Source of the DNA: Bacteroidales bacterium
GTDB taxonomy: Bacteria > Bacteroidota > Bacteroidia > Bacteroidales > UBA932
Direction of reading: 5' to 3'
Assembly (NCBI GenBank): GCA_024401975.1
Contig: JAKSKB010000013.1
Location: 1-33,161 of the forward strand
Length of the DNA: 33,161 nt
The translations under genes and the position numbers were made by a program. Positions within the stretch are counted from its first letter, which is position 1, and each line of letters starts with the position of its first letter. Positions 16,827 to 26,104 of this stretch are shown in pieces. Below the pieces are notes generated by a model. It saw only the letters and a program-made list of their open reading frames with translations. It was not told where the DNA came from and did not search any database.

Positions 16827-17906
16827 TCATTTTATTTTGCTGTCGCAGTAAACGCAACGTACGGAACCGTTTTCTGTCTTATGGAAGAGACGGCGCACGT
16901 CCTCGTGGCTGCTGATACATTTGGGGTTGGTACATTTGAGGCTTTCGTCCTCGAAGTGGTCAGGGTGCTCAGGCATCGTGTGAGAGGAATCGTTTTTCCA
17001 TTTGAGCAAACTGTATATCAGCGCCATACGAACGAATTTCCCGTTCCCCACCTGACGGAAATAGGCCGCGCGCGGGTCATCGTCAACCTCCTGTTTTATC
17101 TCGTTCACTCTCGGAAGCGGATGAAGCACGCACATTTTCTGCTTGGCGAGCGACATCTTTGCTTTATCAAGGACGAAACTGTCCTTGACGCGCTCGAATT
17201 CCTCTTCGTCGAGGAAGCGTTCTTTCTGCACCCTTGTCATATAGAGCACGTCAAGTTCGCCTATCACCCCCTCTATGGTGCGCACCTCGCGGTAGTCTAT
17301 CCCCTGCCTGTCGCACACGTCCGATTTGATGTAGTCGGGCAGACGCAGTTCGTCTGGAGCGATGAGCACCACTTTGATGCCGTCGTATCTGGAGAGAGCC
17401 TTGATGAGCGAATGGACGGTTCTTCCGAACTTGAGGTCTCCGCAGAAGCCTATGGTGATACCGTCTATGCGACCGAGTTCCCGCTTGATGGTGAGAAGGT
17501 CGGTGAGTGTCTGCGTAGGATGTGCGTGAGAGCCGTCACCTGCATTGATGACAGGTATGTGCGCAGCCGTAGATGCAACGTAGGGTGCACCTTCAAGCGG
17601 ATGGCGCATCGCTATGACATCCACGAAATTCTCTACCACGCGGACTGTGTCGGCCACTGTCTCGCCCTTGCTCACGGAAGAGTTGCGGGCGTCGGAGAAG
17701 CCGAGGACGTTTCCTCCGAGTTCCATCATCGCAGACGTGAAACTCAGGCGCGTGCGGGTGCTCGGCTCATAGAAAAGAGTGGCCAACTTGTGGTATTTGA
17801 GAGCATCGCGGTATTTTTCCCTGTTGGCTATGATGTCCTCCGCCAGAGAGATGATGGCATCAGTCTCCTGTTTGCTGATGTCGGTAGGATCGATAAGGTG
17901 TTTCAT
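16827..17906 (-). CDS. pyrB: Aspartate carbamoyltransferase catalytic chain fused to a PyrI-type zinc domain
   Basis: Makes N-carbamoyl-aspartate from aspartate and carbamoyl phosphate. Residues 1-304 form a complete catalytic chain: FYEPSTRTRLSF (residues 45-56), AMRHPLEGAP, HAHPTQTLTDLL and LHPLPRVNEI. After a linker (305-324) the protein ends with a zinc ribbon: Cys325-X4-Cys330 ... Cys351-X2-Cys354 (CTNPKCISS and RCVYCDSK). This matches the C-terminal zinc domain of the regulatory chain PyrI, not PyrB. PyrI's N-terminal nucleotide-binding domain is absent and no separate pyrI is present in this window. The start is ATG 17906 (MKHLIDPTD) or 17912. It lies 15 bp after the ThuA-like gene. 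Confidence 0.93.
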   Translation of the reverse strand: MKHLIDPTDISKQETDAIISLAEDIIANREKYRDALKYHKLATLFYEPSTRTRLSFTSAMMELGGNVLGFSDARNSSVSKGETVADTVRVVENFVDVIAMRHPLEGAPYVASTAAHIPVINAGDGSHAHPTQTLTDLLTIKRELGRIDGITIGFCGDLKFGRTVHSLIKALSRYDGIKVVLIAPDELRLPDYIKSDVCDRQGIDYREVRTIEGVIGELDVLYMTRVQKERFLDEEEFERVKDSFVLDKAKMSLAKQKMCVLHPLPRVNEIKQEVDDDPRAAYFRQVGNGKFVRMALIYSLLKWKNDSSHTMPEHPDHFEDESLKCTNPKCISSHEDVRRLFHKTENGSVRCVYCDSKIK

Positions 17907-17921
17907 AATCATATTGTGTAT

Positions 17922-18857
17922 TTAATCAACAATCTTGCCATAATCTGCCCGGAGAATGACAGCATCCGAACCGGGAAAATCAACGGGCACTTCCTGTGTC
18001 ACTTCACCGGTGGCGACCCATTCCGCCCCTCGCAACATAAGAGTCTGGAAACCGGAGCACTGCATCGCGGGATTATCTTCAAGCGAAGGACCGCCGTGAC
18101 CAAGCATCACGTGCAGTATGCGGGCATTGCCGTATCTGACCGTAAAGACCAAAGGCTCCTCTCTGCCCGACCCTCCGGTAGAGGCATCGGATTTTCCGGA
18201 ATAGAGCAGGCAGTCTATGTTGCCGGGGCCGCGCATACAGTCATACATTTCGTCGCGGGCATGAAGCCAGTTGTCCGGGAGTCCCCTTGTTATCGGATGA
18301 GAGTTGTCCCGGCAATGCATCTGATATTCCCTCTGCCGGCCGTGATTGCCTCCCGGACCCGGTGTCTCCGAGTCCTGCACCAGGCAACCGTCCTCATCCA
18401 GATAGCAGTAGGGGCCGGATTTTTCATCCCGCCCGCACCAGCCGCCGAGAGCGACTATGCTGTTGTATTCTTCCCAGTCAGGAAAGGCATTGTCCGCCGC
18501 GTGATAGACCACGACTCCACCGCCTCCTTTCACATAATCGAGAAAGGCTTCTCGTGTCTCTTCGCACCAATCGTCACCATTGTAGTCAAGCACCACCACA
18601 TCATATGCGCTGAAATCAGGTTTGAACAGGCTCATATCACCGCCTTCCTCCGGAGTCAGCGCCACGTCGGCCCGGAACATTCCGGTATTGTTGTAGATGA
18701 GTTGCAGAGCCTGATGGCTCACCGGCCAGTTGTGATTGTTCTGACCTGATACAATCAACAGGTTCAGAGGCTTCTCACGGACGCCTGAGCAACTGACGGC
18801 CGAAGTCACAAGAAGCGTCAGCGCGATGCATCCCAATGCTTTTGCAAATGAATTCAT
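17922..18857 (-). CDS. ThuA-like (glutamine-amidotransferase-fold) lipoprotein
   Basis: A 311-residue protein with a lipoprotein signal peptide (LTLLVTSAVSC, Cys at residue 23), so exported and membrane-anchored. The mature part matches the ThuA/trehalose-utilisation family (class I glutamine-amidotransferase-like fold): LLIVSGQNNHNWP, YDVVVLDYNGDDW, GGGVVVYHAADNAFPDW, HPITRGLPDNW and HVMLGHGG. ThuA proteins are linked to sugar catabolism, but their chemistry is poorly defined. It sits between pyrE (11 bp upstream) and pyrB (15 bp downstream), an unexpected place for a secreted sugar-related protein. It should not be read as a glutaminase partner of CarB: it is exported, and I see no Cys-His-Glu triad. 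Confidence 0.82.
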   Translation of the reverse strand: MNSFAKALGCIALTLLVTSAVSCSGVREKPLNLLIVSGQNNHNWPVSHQALQLIYNNTGMFRADVALTPEEGGDMSLFKPDFSAYDVVVLDYNGDDWCEETREAFLDYVKGGGGVVVYHAADNAFPDWEEYNSIVALGGWCGRDEKSGPYCYLDEDGCLVQDSETPGPGGNHGRQREYQMHCRDNSHPITRGLPDNWLHARDEMYDCMRGPGNIDCLLYSGKSDASTGGSGREEPLVFTVRYGNARILHVMLGHGGPSLEDNPAMQCSGFQTLMLRGAEWVATGEVTQEVPVDFPGSDAVILRADYGKIVD

Positions 18858-18868
18858 TTATGCAGATT

Positions 18869-19498
18869 TTATTTTATCCAACTTTCATCGGAGGGATTGT
18901 CCCTGAATCGCAGTATCCTTTCTTTCCATTCAGGGGCTATGCGTCCGTCCTCGACAGCCACTTCCACCAGCGCATCGAGATTCGACAACGAATGATTGCG
19001 CACTCCTGCCTGCGCGAGTCTTTCGAGGCCTTTTTTCATCCCGTAGGTGAATATGCTGACTATGCCGCACACTTCGGCTCCGGCCTCCCTCAGTGCCTCG
19101 ACCACTTCGATTGCGCTTCCTCCGGTGGATATGAGGTCTTCGATAACGACCACTTTCATACCTGGTTCGAGTCTGCCTTCAATCCTGTTGTTGCGTCCGT
19201 GCGTCTTGGCCTCTCCGCGCACGTACCCCATAGGAAGCCCCAGAATGGATGCAGCGATTGCCGCGTGCGCTATGCCGGCCGTGCTTGTCCCCATAAGGGA
19301 TTCGGCCTGCGAAAATTCCTTTTTTACGGCGTCGGCAATCGCCTGTTCCACCACCGCTCTCGCATCGGGTGCGGACAATATGAGACGGTTGTCGCAATAA
19401 ATAGGGCTCTTTATGCCGCTGGCCCAGGTAAACGGTTCCTCAGGACGGAGGAATACTGCTCCTATGCTAAGGAGCTGTCTGGCAATCTTCTTTTCCAT
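18869..19498 (-). CDS. pyrE: Orotate phosphoribosyltransferase
   Basis: Joins orotate to PRPP giving orotidine monophosphate. It has 209 residues from [19 protein letters not shown] (ATG 19498; a second ATG lies two codons earlier). Visible motifs: [16 protein letters not shown], the flexible loop [11 protein letters not shown], and the PRPP-binding motif [16 protein letters not shown]. The start lies inside the end of pyrF (32 bp overlap), so translation is probably coupled to it. Confidence 0.96.
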   Translation of the reverse strand: MEKKIARQLLSIGAVFLRPEEPFTWASGIKSPIYCDNRLILSAPDARAVVEQAIADAVKKEFSQAESLMGTSTAGIAHAAIAASILGLPMGYVRGEAKTHGRNNRIEGRLEPGMKVVVIEDLISTGGSAIEVVEALREAGAEVCGIVSIFTYGMKKGLERLAQAGVRNHSLSNLDALVEVAVEDGRIAPEWKERILRFRDNPSDESWIK

Positions 19499-20195
19499 AT
19501 ACAAATTCTTCTACACATCTTTCATAAGCGGATACGGGGTCCGGGGCAGCTGTTACGGGACGTCCTACCACTATATAGTCCGAACCTATTTCCCTCGCCC
19601 TGGCAGGGGTGGTTATGCGCACCTGATCGTCAGCTGCGGCATCCTTGAAACGTATGCCCGGCGTCACTGCAAGGAAATCCTTTCCACATTTTTCCTTCAC
19701 AAGCGAGGCTTCAAGAGGAGAGCACACGACACCGTCCAGACCGGCTTCTCTGGCATTGTCCGCATAATGGGTTATGACTTCCCCTATGGGACGGTCGATG
19801 AGCAGGTCAGTGCGCATTCTCTCTTCCGAGGTGGAAGTCAGCTGCGTCACAGCTATCAGCAAGGGACGGGTGCCATCTTCCCGCGTAAGTCCTTCGAGAG
19901 CGGCGCGCATCATATCGACGGTGCCGGACGCGTGGACGTTGGTCATATCCACGTCAAGGGCTGAAAGCACCTTCATGGTTTTCTTCACCGTGTTGGGTAT
20001 GTCGTGAAGCTTGAGGTCCAGAAATATCCTGTGACCCCGCGCCTTGATTTCGCGGACTATCTGCGGTCCTGCGGAATAGTACAATTCCATCCCTATCTTC
20101 ACAAACGGCTTCCTTTCGCAGGAGGCGAACCTGTCCAGAAACGACAGGACTTCCGATGCGCTGCTGAAATCGCAGGCCACTATCACGTCTCTCAT
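19467..20195 (-). CDS. pyrF: Orotidine 5'-phosphate decarboxylase
   Basis: Decarboxylates OMP to UMP. It has 242 residues forming a TIM barrel. The catalytic Asp-Lys-Asp network is visible: K33 in VKIGMELYY, and D60, K62 and D65 in [15 protein letters not shown]. The phosphate-binding end is [16 protein letters not shown]. The ATG at 20195 overlaps the pyrD stop by 4 bp (ATGA). The length is between the short (about 230) and the long Bacteroidota type (about 270). Confidence 0.95.
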   Translation of the reverse strand: MRDVIVACDFSSASEVLSFLDRFASCERKPFVKIGMELYYSAGPQIVREIKARGHRIFLDLKLHDIPNTVKKTMKVLSALDVDMTNVHASGTVDMMRAALEGLTREDGTRPLLIAVTQLTSTSEERMRTDLLIDRPIGEVITHYADNAREAGLDGVVCSPLEASLVKEKCGKDFLAVTPGIRFKDAAADDQVRITTPARAREIGSDYIVVGRPVTAAPDPVSAYERCVEEFVYGKEDCQTAP

Positions 20196-21097
20196 ATCAC
20201 TTTTATTATTTCTTTCAAATCATTTATTCCCAATCTTTCCATCACGGAGGGGAGTTGTTCCGTTATCTGCGCGCACACCATAGGATTACGCAGATTCTCG
20301 GCCCCGACCTGTACGGCAGTGGCGCCGGCCATCATCATTTCGATGACGTCTTCTGCGCAGGACACGCCGCCGCAGCCCATAACGGGTATGCTGCAGGCGG
20401 AAGCCACCTGATTTACCATTCTCAGTGCGACGGGGAACACGGAACGGCCGCTGAAGCCACCGTATTTCTCCGCGGTTACAGGACGGCGGCGCACAATGTC
20501 AATGCGCATACCCAGGATGGTGTTTATCAGCGTCAGACCGTCCGCTCCTGCGTCTTCACAGGCCCGCGCTATGGCAGTGATGTCTGTCACGTTAGGGCTC
20601 AACTTGACGAACACGGGCTTGCCGGTGACCGCTTTCACGGCTGCCGTGACTTCGGCGGCCGCCTTTGCAGAAGTACCGAAAGCCATACCGCCTCCGTGCA
20701 CGTTGGGACAGGAAACGTTGACTTCAAGTATGTCTATATCCGACGATGCGTCAGCTTTCCTGCAGCAGTACACGTATTCGTCCACACTGAAACCGCTTAT
20801 GTTCGCAATCACGACTCCCCCGTATATCTTTCTCAGTGCGGGCACATTATCGTTCAGAAGAGCATCTATCCCCGGGTTCTGAAGGCCGACAGAATTTATC
20901 AGCCCGCCGGGACATTCCGCTATGCGCGGGCATTCGTTTCCGTAGCGGGGCTCCTTTGTAGTTCCTTTGAGTGAAATGCCTCCGAGCAGATTCAGGTCAA
21001 AGGCCCCGGCCATTTCGAGACCGAATCCGAATGTTCCGCTTGCCGGAATAACCGGATTGATGAGTTTTATTCCGCAAAGTTCTACTTCCGTCACCAT
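20192..21097 (-). CDS. pyrD: Dihydroorotate dehydrogenase B, catalytic subunit
   Basis: Oxidises dihydroorotate to orotate with FMN and passes electrons to PyrK and NAD. It has 301 residues from [20 protein letters not shown] (ATG 21097). The class 1 active-site base is Cys130 in [14 protein letters not shown], and [12 protein letters not shown] carries the FMN-contacting Lys. The phosphate-binding end is [18 protein letters not shown]. The pairing with PyrK identifies the 1B type. A much longer open frame upstream is an out-of-frame reading of pyrK. The start overlaps the pyrK stop by 7 bp. Confidence 0.95.
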   Translation of the reverse strand: MVTEVELCGIKLINPVIPASGTFGFGLEMAGAFDLNLLGGISLKGTTKEPRYGNECPRIAECPGGLINSVGLQNPGIDALLNDNVPALRKIYGGVVIANISGFSVDEYVYCCRKADASSDIDILEVNVSCPNVHGGGMAFGTSAKAAAEVTAAVKAVTGKPVFVKLSPNVTDITAIARACEDAGADGLTLINTILGMRIDIVRRRPVTAEKYGGFSGRSVFPVALRMVNQVASACSIPVMGCGGVSCAEDVIEMMMAGATAVQVGAENLRNPMVCAQITEQLPSVMERLGINDLKEIIKVI

Positions 21098-21828
21098 ATT
21101 ATCTCCTCCTTTTTGAAAACAGGCCCGTCTGCACATACGCGTTTCGGCCCTCCGGTTGTCCTGCAGGTGCATCCGTAACAGATGCCGCTTCCGCAGCCCA
21201 TCCGTTCTTCGAGGCTCACTTCCCCCGGAATGTCCATCTTCGCGCACACGGCCTTCATCATTACGGTGGGGCCGCAGGTGTAGAAGCAGTCCCACTCGCC
21301 GTTCAGCACGTCTATCACGTCCGTGACCAGACCCCGCATCCCACAAGAGCCGTCCATCGTGGATATGTGCATATTCACACCTAGTCCTGCATATTCATTC
21401 CTAAGAACCAGATCGGAAGAAGTGTTGAAACCGGCCACCAGAGTCACGTCCTTTCCGGAAGCCTTGAGTTCCTTCACCAGTGTAAACGCAGGCGAGGCGC
21501 CCAGTCCCCCGCATACCACAAGGGCCGAATGCCGGCACAAAGAGGTATCGAAACCATTCCCCAGTCCGGTAAGAACGTTGAGTATGCTTCCCGGTCTGAT
21601 TGCCGTCATAGCCTCCGTTCCCTTCCCCACCACCTTGTACAGCACGTCGAATCCTTCACCGTCCCATTCACGTACGGCAAGCGGGCGTCTCAGGAAGAAT
21701 CCTTCAACCGCCACATCAACGAACTGACCTCCCCTGACGAATGCGGAAGTGTCACCGTCAAGACGCATACGGAAGACTGATGTTGCGATTTTTTCGTTGT
21801 ATCTGACTGTATATGTTCCTTCTTTCAT
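21091..21828 (-). CDS. pyrK: Dihydroorotate dehydrogenase B, electron-transfer subunit
   Basis: A 245-residue ferredoxin-reductase-like protein carrying FAD and a [2Fe-2S] cluster. The FAD-binding motif is FFLRRPLAV (about residues 44-52), the NAD-binding segment VVCGGLGASPAF, and the cluster ligands Cys212, Cys217, Cys220 and Cys232 (C-X4-C-X2-C-X11-C). The ATG at 21828 (MKEGTYTVRYNEK) lies 4 bp after carB. Its last codons contain AAAGGAGG just before the pyrD ATG, probably a by-product of Lys-Glu-Glu codons. Confidence 0.95.
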   Translation of the reverse strand: MKEGTYTVRYNEKIATSVFRMRLDGDTSAFVRGGQFVDVAVEGFFLRRPLAVREWDGEGFDVLYKVVGKGTEAMTAIRPGSILNVLTGLGNGFDTSLCRHSALVVCGGLGASPAFTLVKELKASGKDVTLVAGFNTSSDLVLRNEYAGLGVNMHISTMDGSCGMRGLVTDVIDVLNGEWDCFYTCGPTVMMKAVCAKMDIPGEVSLEERMGCGSGICYGCTCRTTGGPKRVCADGPVFKKEEIIW

Positions 21829-21832
21829 ATTC

Positions 21833-24800
21833 TCAATTGCGGTCGGCATATTCGGAGTCAATCGTAGATATGCCCATAGTAATCTCCTCCAGTACGTCCA
21901 GCAGTACCCTGACTGTCTCGAGTGCCGTGAATATCGTGACGTTGTTCTCAACTGCGGCCCTTCGGATACCGTATCCGTCCAGTCTGGTATCGTGCTGGTT
22001 GATGTCTATCGTATTGATGACATAGGTGACGTGTCCCTGACGCAGGGCGTCGATGATGTCGTCACTACCCTCGCTTATCTTGCCCAGGCTGCGGGTGCGT
22101 ATGCCGTGTTCCCTTAAGAATTCGGCAGTCCCTTTCGTGGCTTCTATGTTGAATCCGAGGTTGTAGAAGCGCCTTATGAGAGGAAGCGCATCCTCCTTGT
22201 CCTTGTCGGCGATGGTGGCGAACACTGTACCGTAGTTGACCATATTGACGCCTGATGCCTTCAGCGACTTGTAAAGGGCTCTGTTGAGGGAGTCATCGTA
22301 TCCGATGGCCTCGCCGGTGGATTTCATTTCGGGAGAAAGATAGGTGTCTATCCCCTTTATCTTTCCGAACGAGAATGCCGGGCTCTTGACGTAGTGACGT
22401 TTCCTCTCGGGGAAATAGACGCTGTCAAAGCCTTGTTCCTTGAGCGAGCGTCCCAGCATCACCAGCGTGGCTATCTTGGCCATAGGGATTCCTGTGGATT
22501 TGGAGAGGAATGGAACAGTGCGCGAAGACCTCGGATTGACTTCTATCACATAGACGTCATCATTGGAATCGACGATGTACTGTATGTTGAAAAGTCCTAC
22601 TATGCCTATCTCCAGACCGAGCCTGCAGGTGTAGTCTATTATCTTATTCTTGACTTCCTCGCTGAGGGAGAATGAAGGATAGACGCTGATGGAGTCGCCG
22701 GAATGGATACCGGTGCGCTCGACGTGTTCCATTATTCCCGGTATGAACACATTGCTTCCATCGCAGATTGCGTCCACTTCGGTCTCGCGTCCCATTATGT
22801 ACTTGTCCACGAGGACAGGCGAATTCTCATTGATTTCCACGGCATTGTGCAGATAATGCCTCAACGCGTCCTCGTTGCCGACAATCATCATCGCCCTTCC
22901 GCCGAGCACGAAGGAAGGACGCACCAGGACGGGATATCCGATTTCCTGCGCAGCCTTCACGCCCTCTTCCACGTCGGTGACAGCCTTGGCCTTGGGTTGC
23001 GGTATACCCGTCTTGCGCATTATGGCTTCGAAGAGCTTGCGATCCTCCGCGTTGTCTATGGCTTCTATCTGGGTACCGATGATGGGCACTCCGAACTCGG
23101 CCAGAGGACCGGCGAGATTGATGGCCGTCTGGCCTCCCAATGTCACGATTACACCCTCGGGCTTCTCCAAGTCTATGACGTTCATCACGTCCTCTACAGT
23201 CAGAGGCTCGAAATACAATTTGTCCGATATGGAATAGTCCGTGGATACCGTTTCCGGATTGTTGTTGATTATGATAGCTTCGTAGCCGGCCTCGCGTATC
23301 GCCCAGATGGCGTGCACGGTGGAATAGTCGAATTCCACCCCCTGTCCTATCCTGAGAGGGCCTGCGCCCAGCACGAGTATCTTTTTCCGCGCGGACACGA
23401 TGCTTTCGTTTTCCTTTTCGTAGGTCGAATAGAAATATGGTACGTCAGCGGCGTGTCCTGCGGCGCAGCTGTCTATGAATTTGTAGGTAGGGCGTATATT
23501 CTCCTTCCACCTGAATTCTATGATTTCCTTTTCCGTCCTGCCCCAGAGCTGTGCTATGAACTTGTCGCTGAATCCGCATCGCTTCGCCCCATAGAGGGTT
23601 GCCGCGTCCATCGGATGCTCCCGAAGAGTGTCTTCCATCCTCACTATGGAACATATCTTCTCGAGGAAGAGCATATCTATCTTGGTGGCATCGTATATGA
23701 GACGTATGTCCACCCCGTTGCGTATGAGCTGGGTGATGGCGAGAAGGTGGTCATCCGGAAACTTCACTATGTACTTGAACAGTTCGGCGTCGCTCATCGA
23801 GTCGAACTTCTTCTTGTACAGGTGGCAGGCACCGATTTCAAGCGAGCGTATGGCCTTCAGGAAACTTTCTTCGAGGGTGCGTCCTATGCTCATCACCTCT
23901 CCCGTGGCCTTCATCTGCGTGCCGAGCTCGTTGGTCGCTTCACTGAACTTGTCAAACGGGAAACGGGCCACTTTGCTGACCACGTAGTCGATGGCGGGTT
24001 CGCAGCAGGCCGGAGCATCGGCGACCTTGATTTCATCAAGAGTGTATCCGACAGCTATCTTTGCGGTGACCCTGGCAATCGGGAATCCGCTCGCCTTGGA
24101 AGCGAGAGCGGAAGAACGTGACACGCGAGGGTTGACCTCTATTATATAATAGTCGAATGACAGGGGGTCAAGGGCGAATTGAACGTTGCAGCCGCCTTCT
24201 ATCTTCAGGGCACGAATAAGCTTCAGGGCGCTTTCGCGGAGCATCTCGTATTCCCTGTCGGCTAGAGTCTGGACCGGAGCCACGACTATGGAGTCACCCG
24301 TGTGAATACCCACAGGGTCAACGTTCTCCATCGAACAGATGGTAATGGCCGTGTCGTTGCCATCCCGCATCACTTCGAATTCGATTTCCTTGTAGCCCTT
24401 CACGCTCTTTTCGATAAGCACCTGATGCACCGGTGAAAGGGCGAGAGCGTTGCGCATCATTTCCCTCAGTTCATCTTCATTGGACGCGAAGCCGCCGCCG
24501 GTTCCTCCCAGCGTGAATGCAGGACGAAGCACGACGGGATATCCGATTTCTTTCGCCGTGGTCACAGCGTCTTCGGCATCGTAGCATATTCTGGACGGGA
24601 TTACCGGCTCTCCGAGAGACATACAGAGTTCCTTGAACAGTTCCCTGTCTTCGGCCTGCTCTATGCTCTTGAACGAGGTTCCCAATATCGCTACGTGACA
24701 TTCGTCAAGAACGCCCTTTCTAGCAAGTTTTACAGCCAGATTGAGTCCCGTCTGCCCGCCGAGGCCCGGCACCAGGGCGTCGGGGCGCTCGTAGCGTATT

Positions 24801-25030
24801 ATTTTTGCAACGTATTCCAGATCCAGCGGCTCCATATACACCTTGTCGGCGATATGGGTGTCAGTCATTATGGTAGCCGGATTGGAATTGACCAGCACCA
24901 CTTCGTATCCCTCTTCCTTGAGTGCGAGACAGGCCTGAGTTCCGGCATAATCGAATTCGGCCGCCTGGCCGATAACGATAGGGCCGGAGCCTATCACCAT
25001 AACTTTCTTTATGTCAGTTCTTTTCGGCAT
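21833..25030 (-). CDS. carB: Carbamoyl-phosphate synthase large subunit
   Basis: Makes carbamoyl phosphate from bicarbonate, ammonia and two ATP. At 1065 residues it is full length. Two homologous halves each carry an ATP-grasp synthetase domain; they open with [20 protein letters not shown] and [20 protein letters not shown]. The C-terminal allosteric domain keeps some expected ligand positions (EATKGTA, LGKISEG, YVINT), though the segment after INT diverges from the E. coli enzyme. It lies 3 bp after carA. Because CarA here lacks its glutaminase residues, the ammonia used by CarB probably comes from solution. The two synthetase halves look intact. Confidence 0.97.
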   Translation of the reverse strand: MPKRTDIKKVMVIGSGPIVIGQAAEFDYAGTQACLALKEEGYEVVLVNSNPATIMTDTHIADKVYMEPLDLEYVAKIIRYERPDALVPGLGGQTGLNLAVKLARKGVLDECHVAILGTSFKSIEQAEDRELFKELCMSLGEPVIPSRICYDAEDAVTTAKEIGYPVVLRPAFTLGGTGGGFASNEDELREMMRNALALSPVHQVLIEKSVKGYKEIEFEVMRDGNDTAITICSMENVDPVGIHTGDSIVVAPVQTLADREYEMLRESALKLIRALKIEGGCNVQFALDPLSFDYYIIEVNPRVSRSSALASKASGFPIARVTAKIAVGYTLDEIKVADAPACCEPAIDYVVSKVARFPFDKFSEATNELGTQMKATGEVMSIGRTLEESFLKAIRSLEIGACHLYKKKFDSMSDAELFKYIVKFPDDHLLAITQLIRNGVDIRLIYDATKIDMLFLEKICSIVRMEDTLREHPMDAATLYGAKRCGFSDKFIAQLWGRTEKEIIEFRWKENIRPTYKFIDSCAAGHAADVPYFYSTYEKENESIVSARKKILVLGAGPLRIGQGVEFDYSTVHAIWAIREAGYEAIIINNNPETVSTDYSISDKLYFEPLTVEDVMNVIDLEKPEGVIVTLGGQTAINLAGPLAEFGVPIIGTQIEAIDNAEDRKLFEAIMRKTGIPQPKAKAVTDVEEGVKAAQEIGYPVLVRPSFVLGGRAMMIVGNEDALRHYLHNAVEINENSPVLVDKYIMGRETEVDAICDGSNVFIPGIMEHVERTGIHSGDSISVYPSFSLSEEVKNKIIDYTCRLGLEIGIVGLFNIQYIVDSNDDVYVIEVNPRSSRTVPFLSKSTGIPMAKIATLVMLGRSLKEQGFDSVYFPERKRHYVKSPAFSFGKIKGIDTYLSPEMKSTGEAIGYDDSLNRALYKSLKASGVNMVNYGTVFATIADKDKEDALPLIRRFYNLGFNIEATKGTAEFLREHGIRTRSLGKISEGSDDIIDALRQGHVTYVINTIDINQHDTRLDGYGIRRAAVENNVTIFTALETVRVLLDVLEEITMGISTIDSEYADRN

Positions 25031-25033
25031 AAC

Positions 25034-26104
25034 TCAATCCTCCATCATCTTTACGAATTTTTCAAAGAAGTCCGTTTCGCACGGGCCAGGACGTCCTTCA
25101 GGATAGAACTGCACTGAACAAACCCTGTCTTCCGGACATTCAACTCCTTCCACAGTTCCGTCAGCCGCGTCCACGTGGGTCAGCGTGAGAAGAGTCCCCT
25201 TCAATGACGAGGCCTTGACGGCGAAATCGTGATTCTCCCCCACCGTGTATATCTTTCCCGTGGAAAGGCAGCGTACCGGATGGTCACCGTGATGGCCGCA
25301 GACCATTCTTTCCAGCTCGGCCCCGTACGAAAGACTTATCAGCTGATGCCCCAGACCGATGCCGAATATGGGCAGACGGCCTTTCAGCGAATTGATTGCG
25401 CTTACGATGGACGGCAGAGCCGCCGGACTGCCGGGGCCGCCGGAAAAAAGCAGTCCGTCCGGATTGAAAGCCATCATATCCTCCGGAGCGGTATCAAACG
25501 GCACAACGGTAACGTTGCATCCAAGGGCATTGAGCGCCGACACTATGCCGTGCTTCATCCCGCAATCTATGACAAGAACGTCATAAGTATGCTGAGGAGT
25601 GCGTGAGAACCACCTTTTCCTGCAACTCACCTTCGCCACGGGATTTTCGTCCGTATGTGTCGAAGTTATCAGCGCCTGAGCTTCCGCAACGCTGACGTCT
25701 TCATCCACAACGGCCGCCCTTCTCACTTTGCCTTCCCTGAGGATACGGGTTGCCATTCTCGTATCCACTCCAGCCATGCAGGTTATTCCCCGGTCTTCGA
25801 GATCTTCGGGCAGGGTCTTCGTGTAGCGGAAATTGGAAGGTGTCCCGCAACACTCCCTCACGACCAGAGCTGCGGGACCTCCCGCTCTTGATTCGTAATC
25901 CTCATCCATTATCCCATACTGGCCGATGAGAGGATAGGTCATAAGGACTATCCTGCCCGCATAGGCAGGGTCCGACAATATCTCCTGATAACCGACCATC
26001 GACGTGTTGAACACTATCTCCCCGACGACGGCTTCACCGAATCCGACACCCGCGAACTCGCTGCCGTCCTCCAGGACGAGTTTCATTTTCCGACTGTCTT
26101 TCAT
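25034..26104 (-). CDS. carA: Carbamoyl-phosphate synthase small subunit, glutaminase-dead
   Basis: A 356-residue CarA by every overall feature: N-terminal domain (KLVLEDGSEFAGVGFGE, MVGYQEILSDPAYAG) and C-terminal class I glutamine-amidotransferase domain (VIDCGMKHGIV, FSGGPGSPAALP, GHHGDHPV, ENHDFAV). The two key catalytic residues are changed. The nucleophile motif GICLGHQ reads GIGLGHQ, so Cys is Gly250 (GGT, 25355-25357). The motif FxxxHPE reads VQFYPEG, so His is Tyr334 (TAT, 25103-25105). The Glu of the triad (336) remains. Glutamine hydrolysis should be impossible. The subunit may persist as a structural partner of CarB. The ATG at 26104 overlaps the pyrC stop by 4 bp. Confidence 0.93.
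   Translation of the reverse strand: MKDSRKMKLVLEDGSEFAGVGFGEAVVGEIVFNTSMVGYQEILSDPAYAGRIVLMTYPLIGQYGIMDEDYESRAGGPAALVVRECCGTPSNFRYTKTLPEDLEDRGITCMAGVDTRMATRILREGKVRRAAVVDEDVSVAEAQALITSTHTDENPVAKVSCRKRWFSRTPQHTYDVLVIDCGMKHGIVSALNALGCNVTVVPFDTAPEDMMAFNPDGLLFSGGPGSPAALPSIVSAINSLKGRLPIFGIGLGHQLISLSYGAELERMVCGHHGDHPVRCLSTGKIYTVGENHDFAVKASSLKGTLLTLTHVDAADGTVEGVECPEDRVCSVQFYPEGRPGPCETDFFEKFVKMMED

Noticed and set aside
17922..18857. ThuA-like protein as a replacement glutaminase for CarB
   Set aside because: It carries a lipoprotein signal and so is exported, and I see no Cys-His-Glu triad in amidotransferase context.
21098..21113. AAAGGAGG-type Shine-Dalgarno just before pyrD
   Set aside because: The bases encode Lys-Lys-Glu-Glu of the conserved PyrK tail, and Bacteroidota ribosomes make little use of such sites; chance is the simpler reading.
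21095..21346. An 83-residue N-terminal extension of pyrD
   Set aside because: It is an out-of-frame reading of the pyrK 3' end; family alignment and the ATG at 21097 fix the true start.
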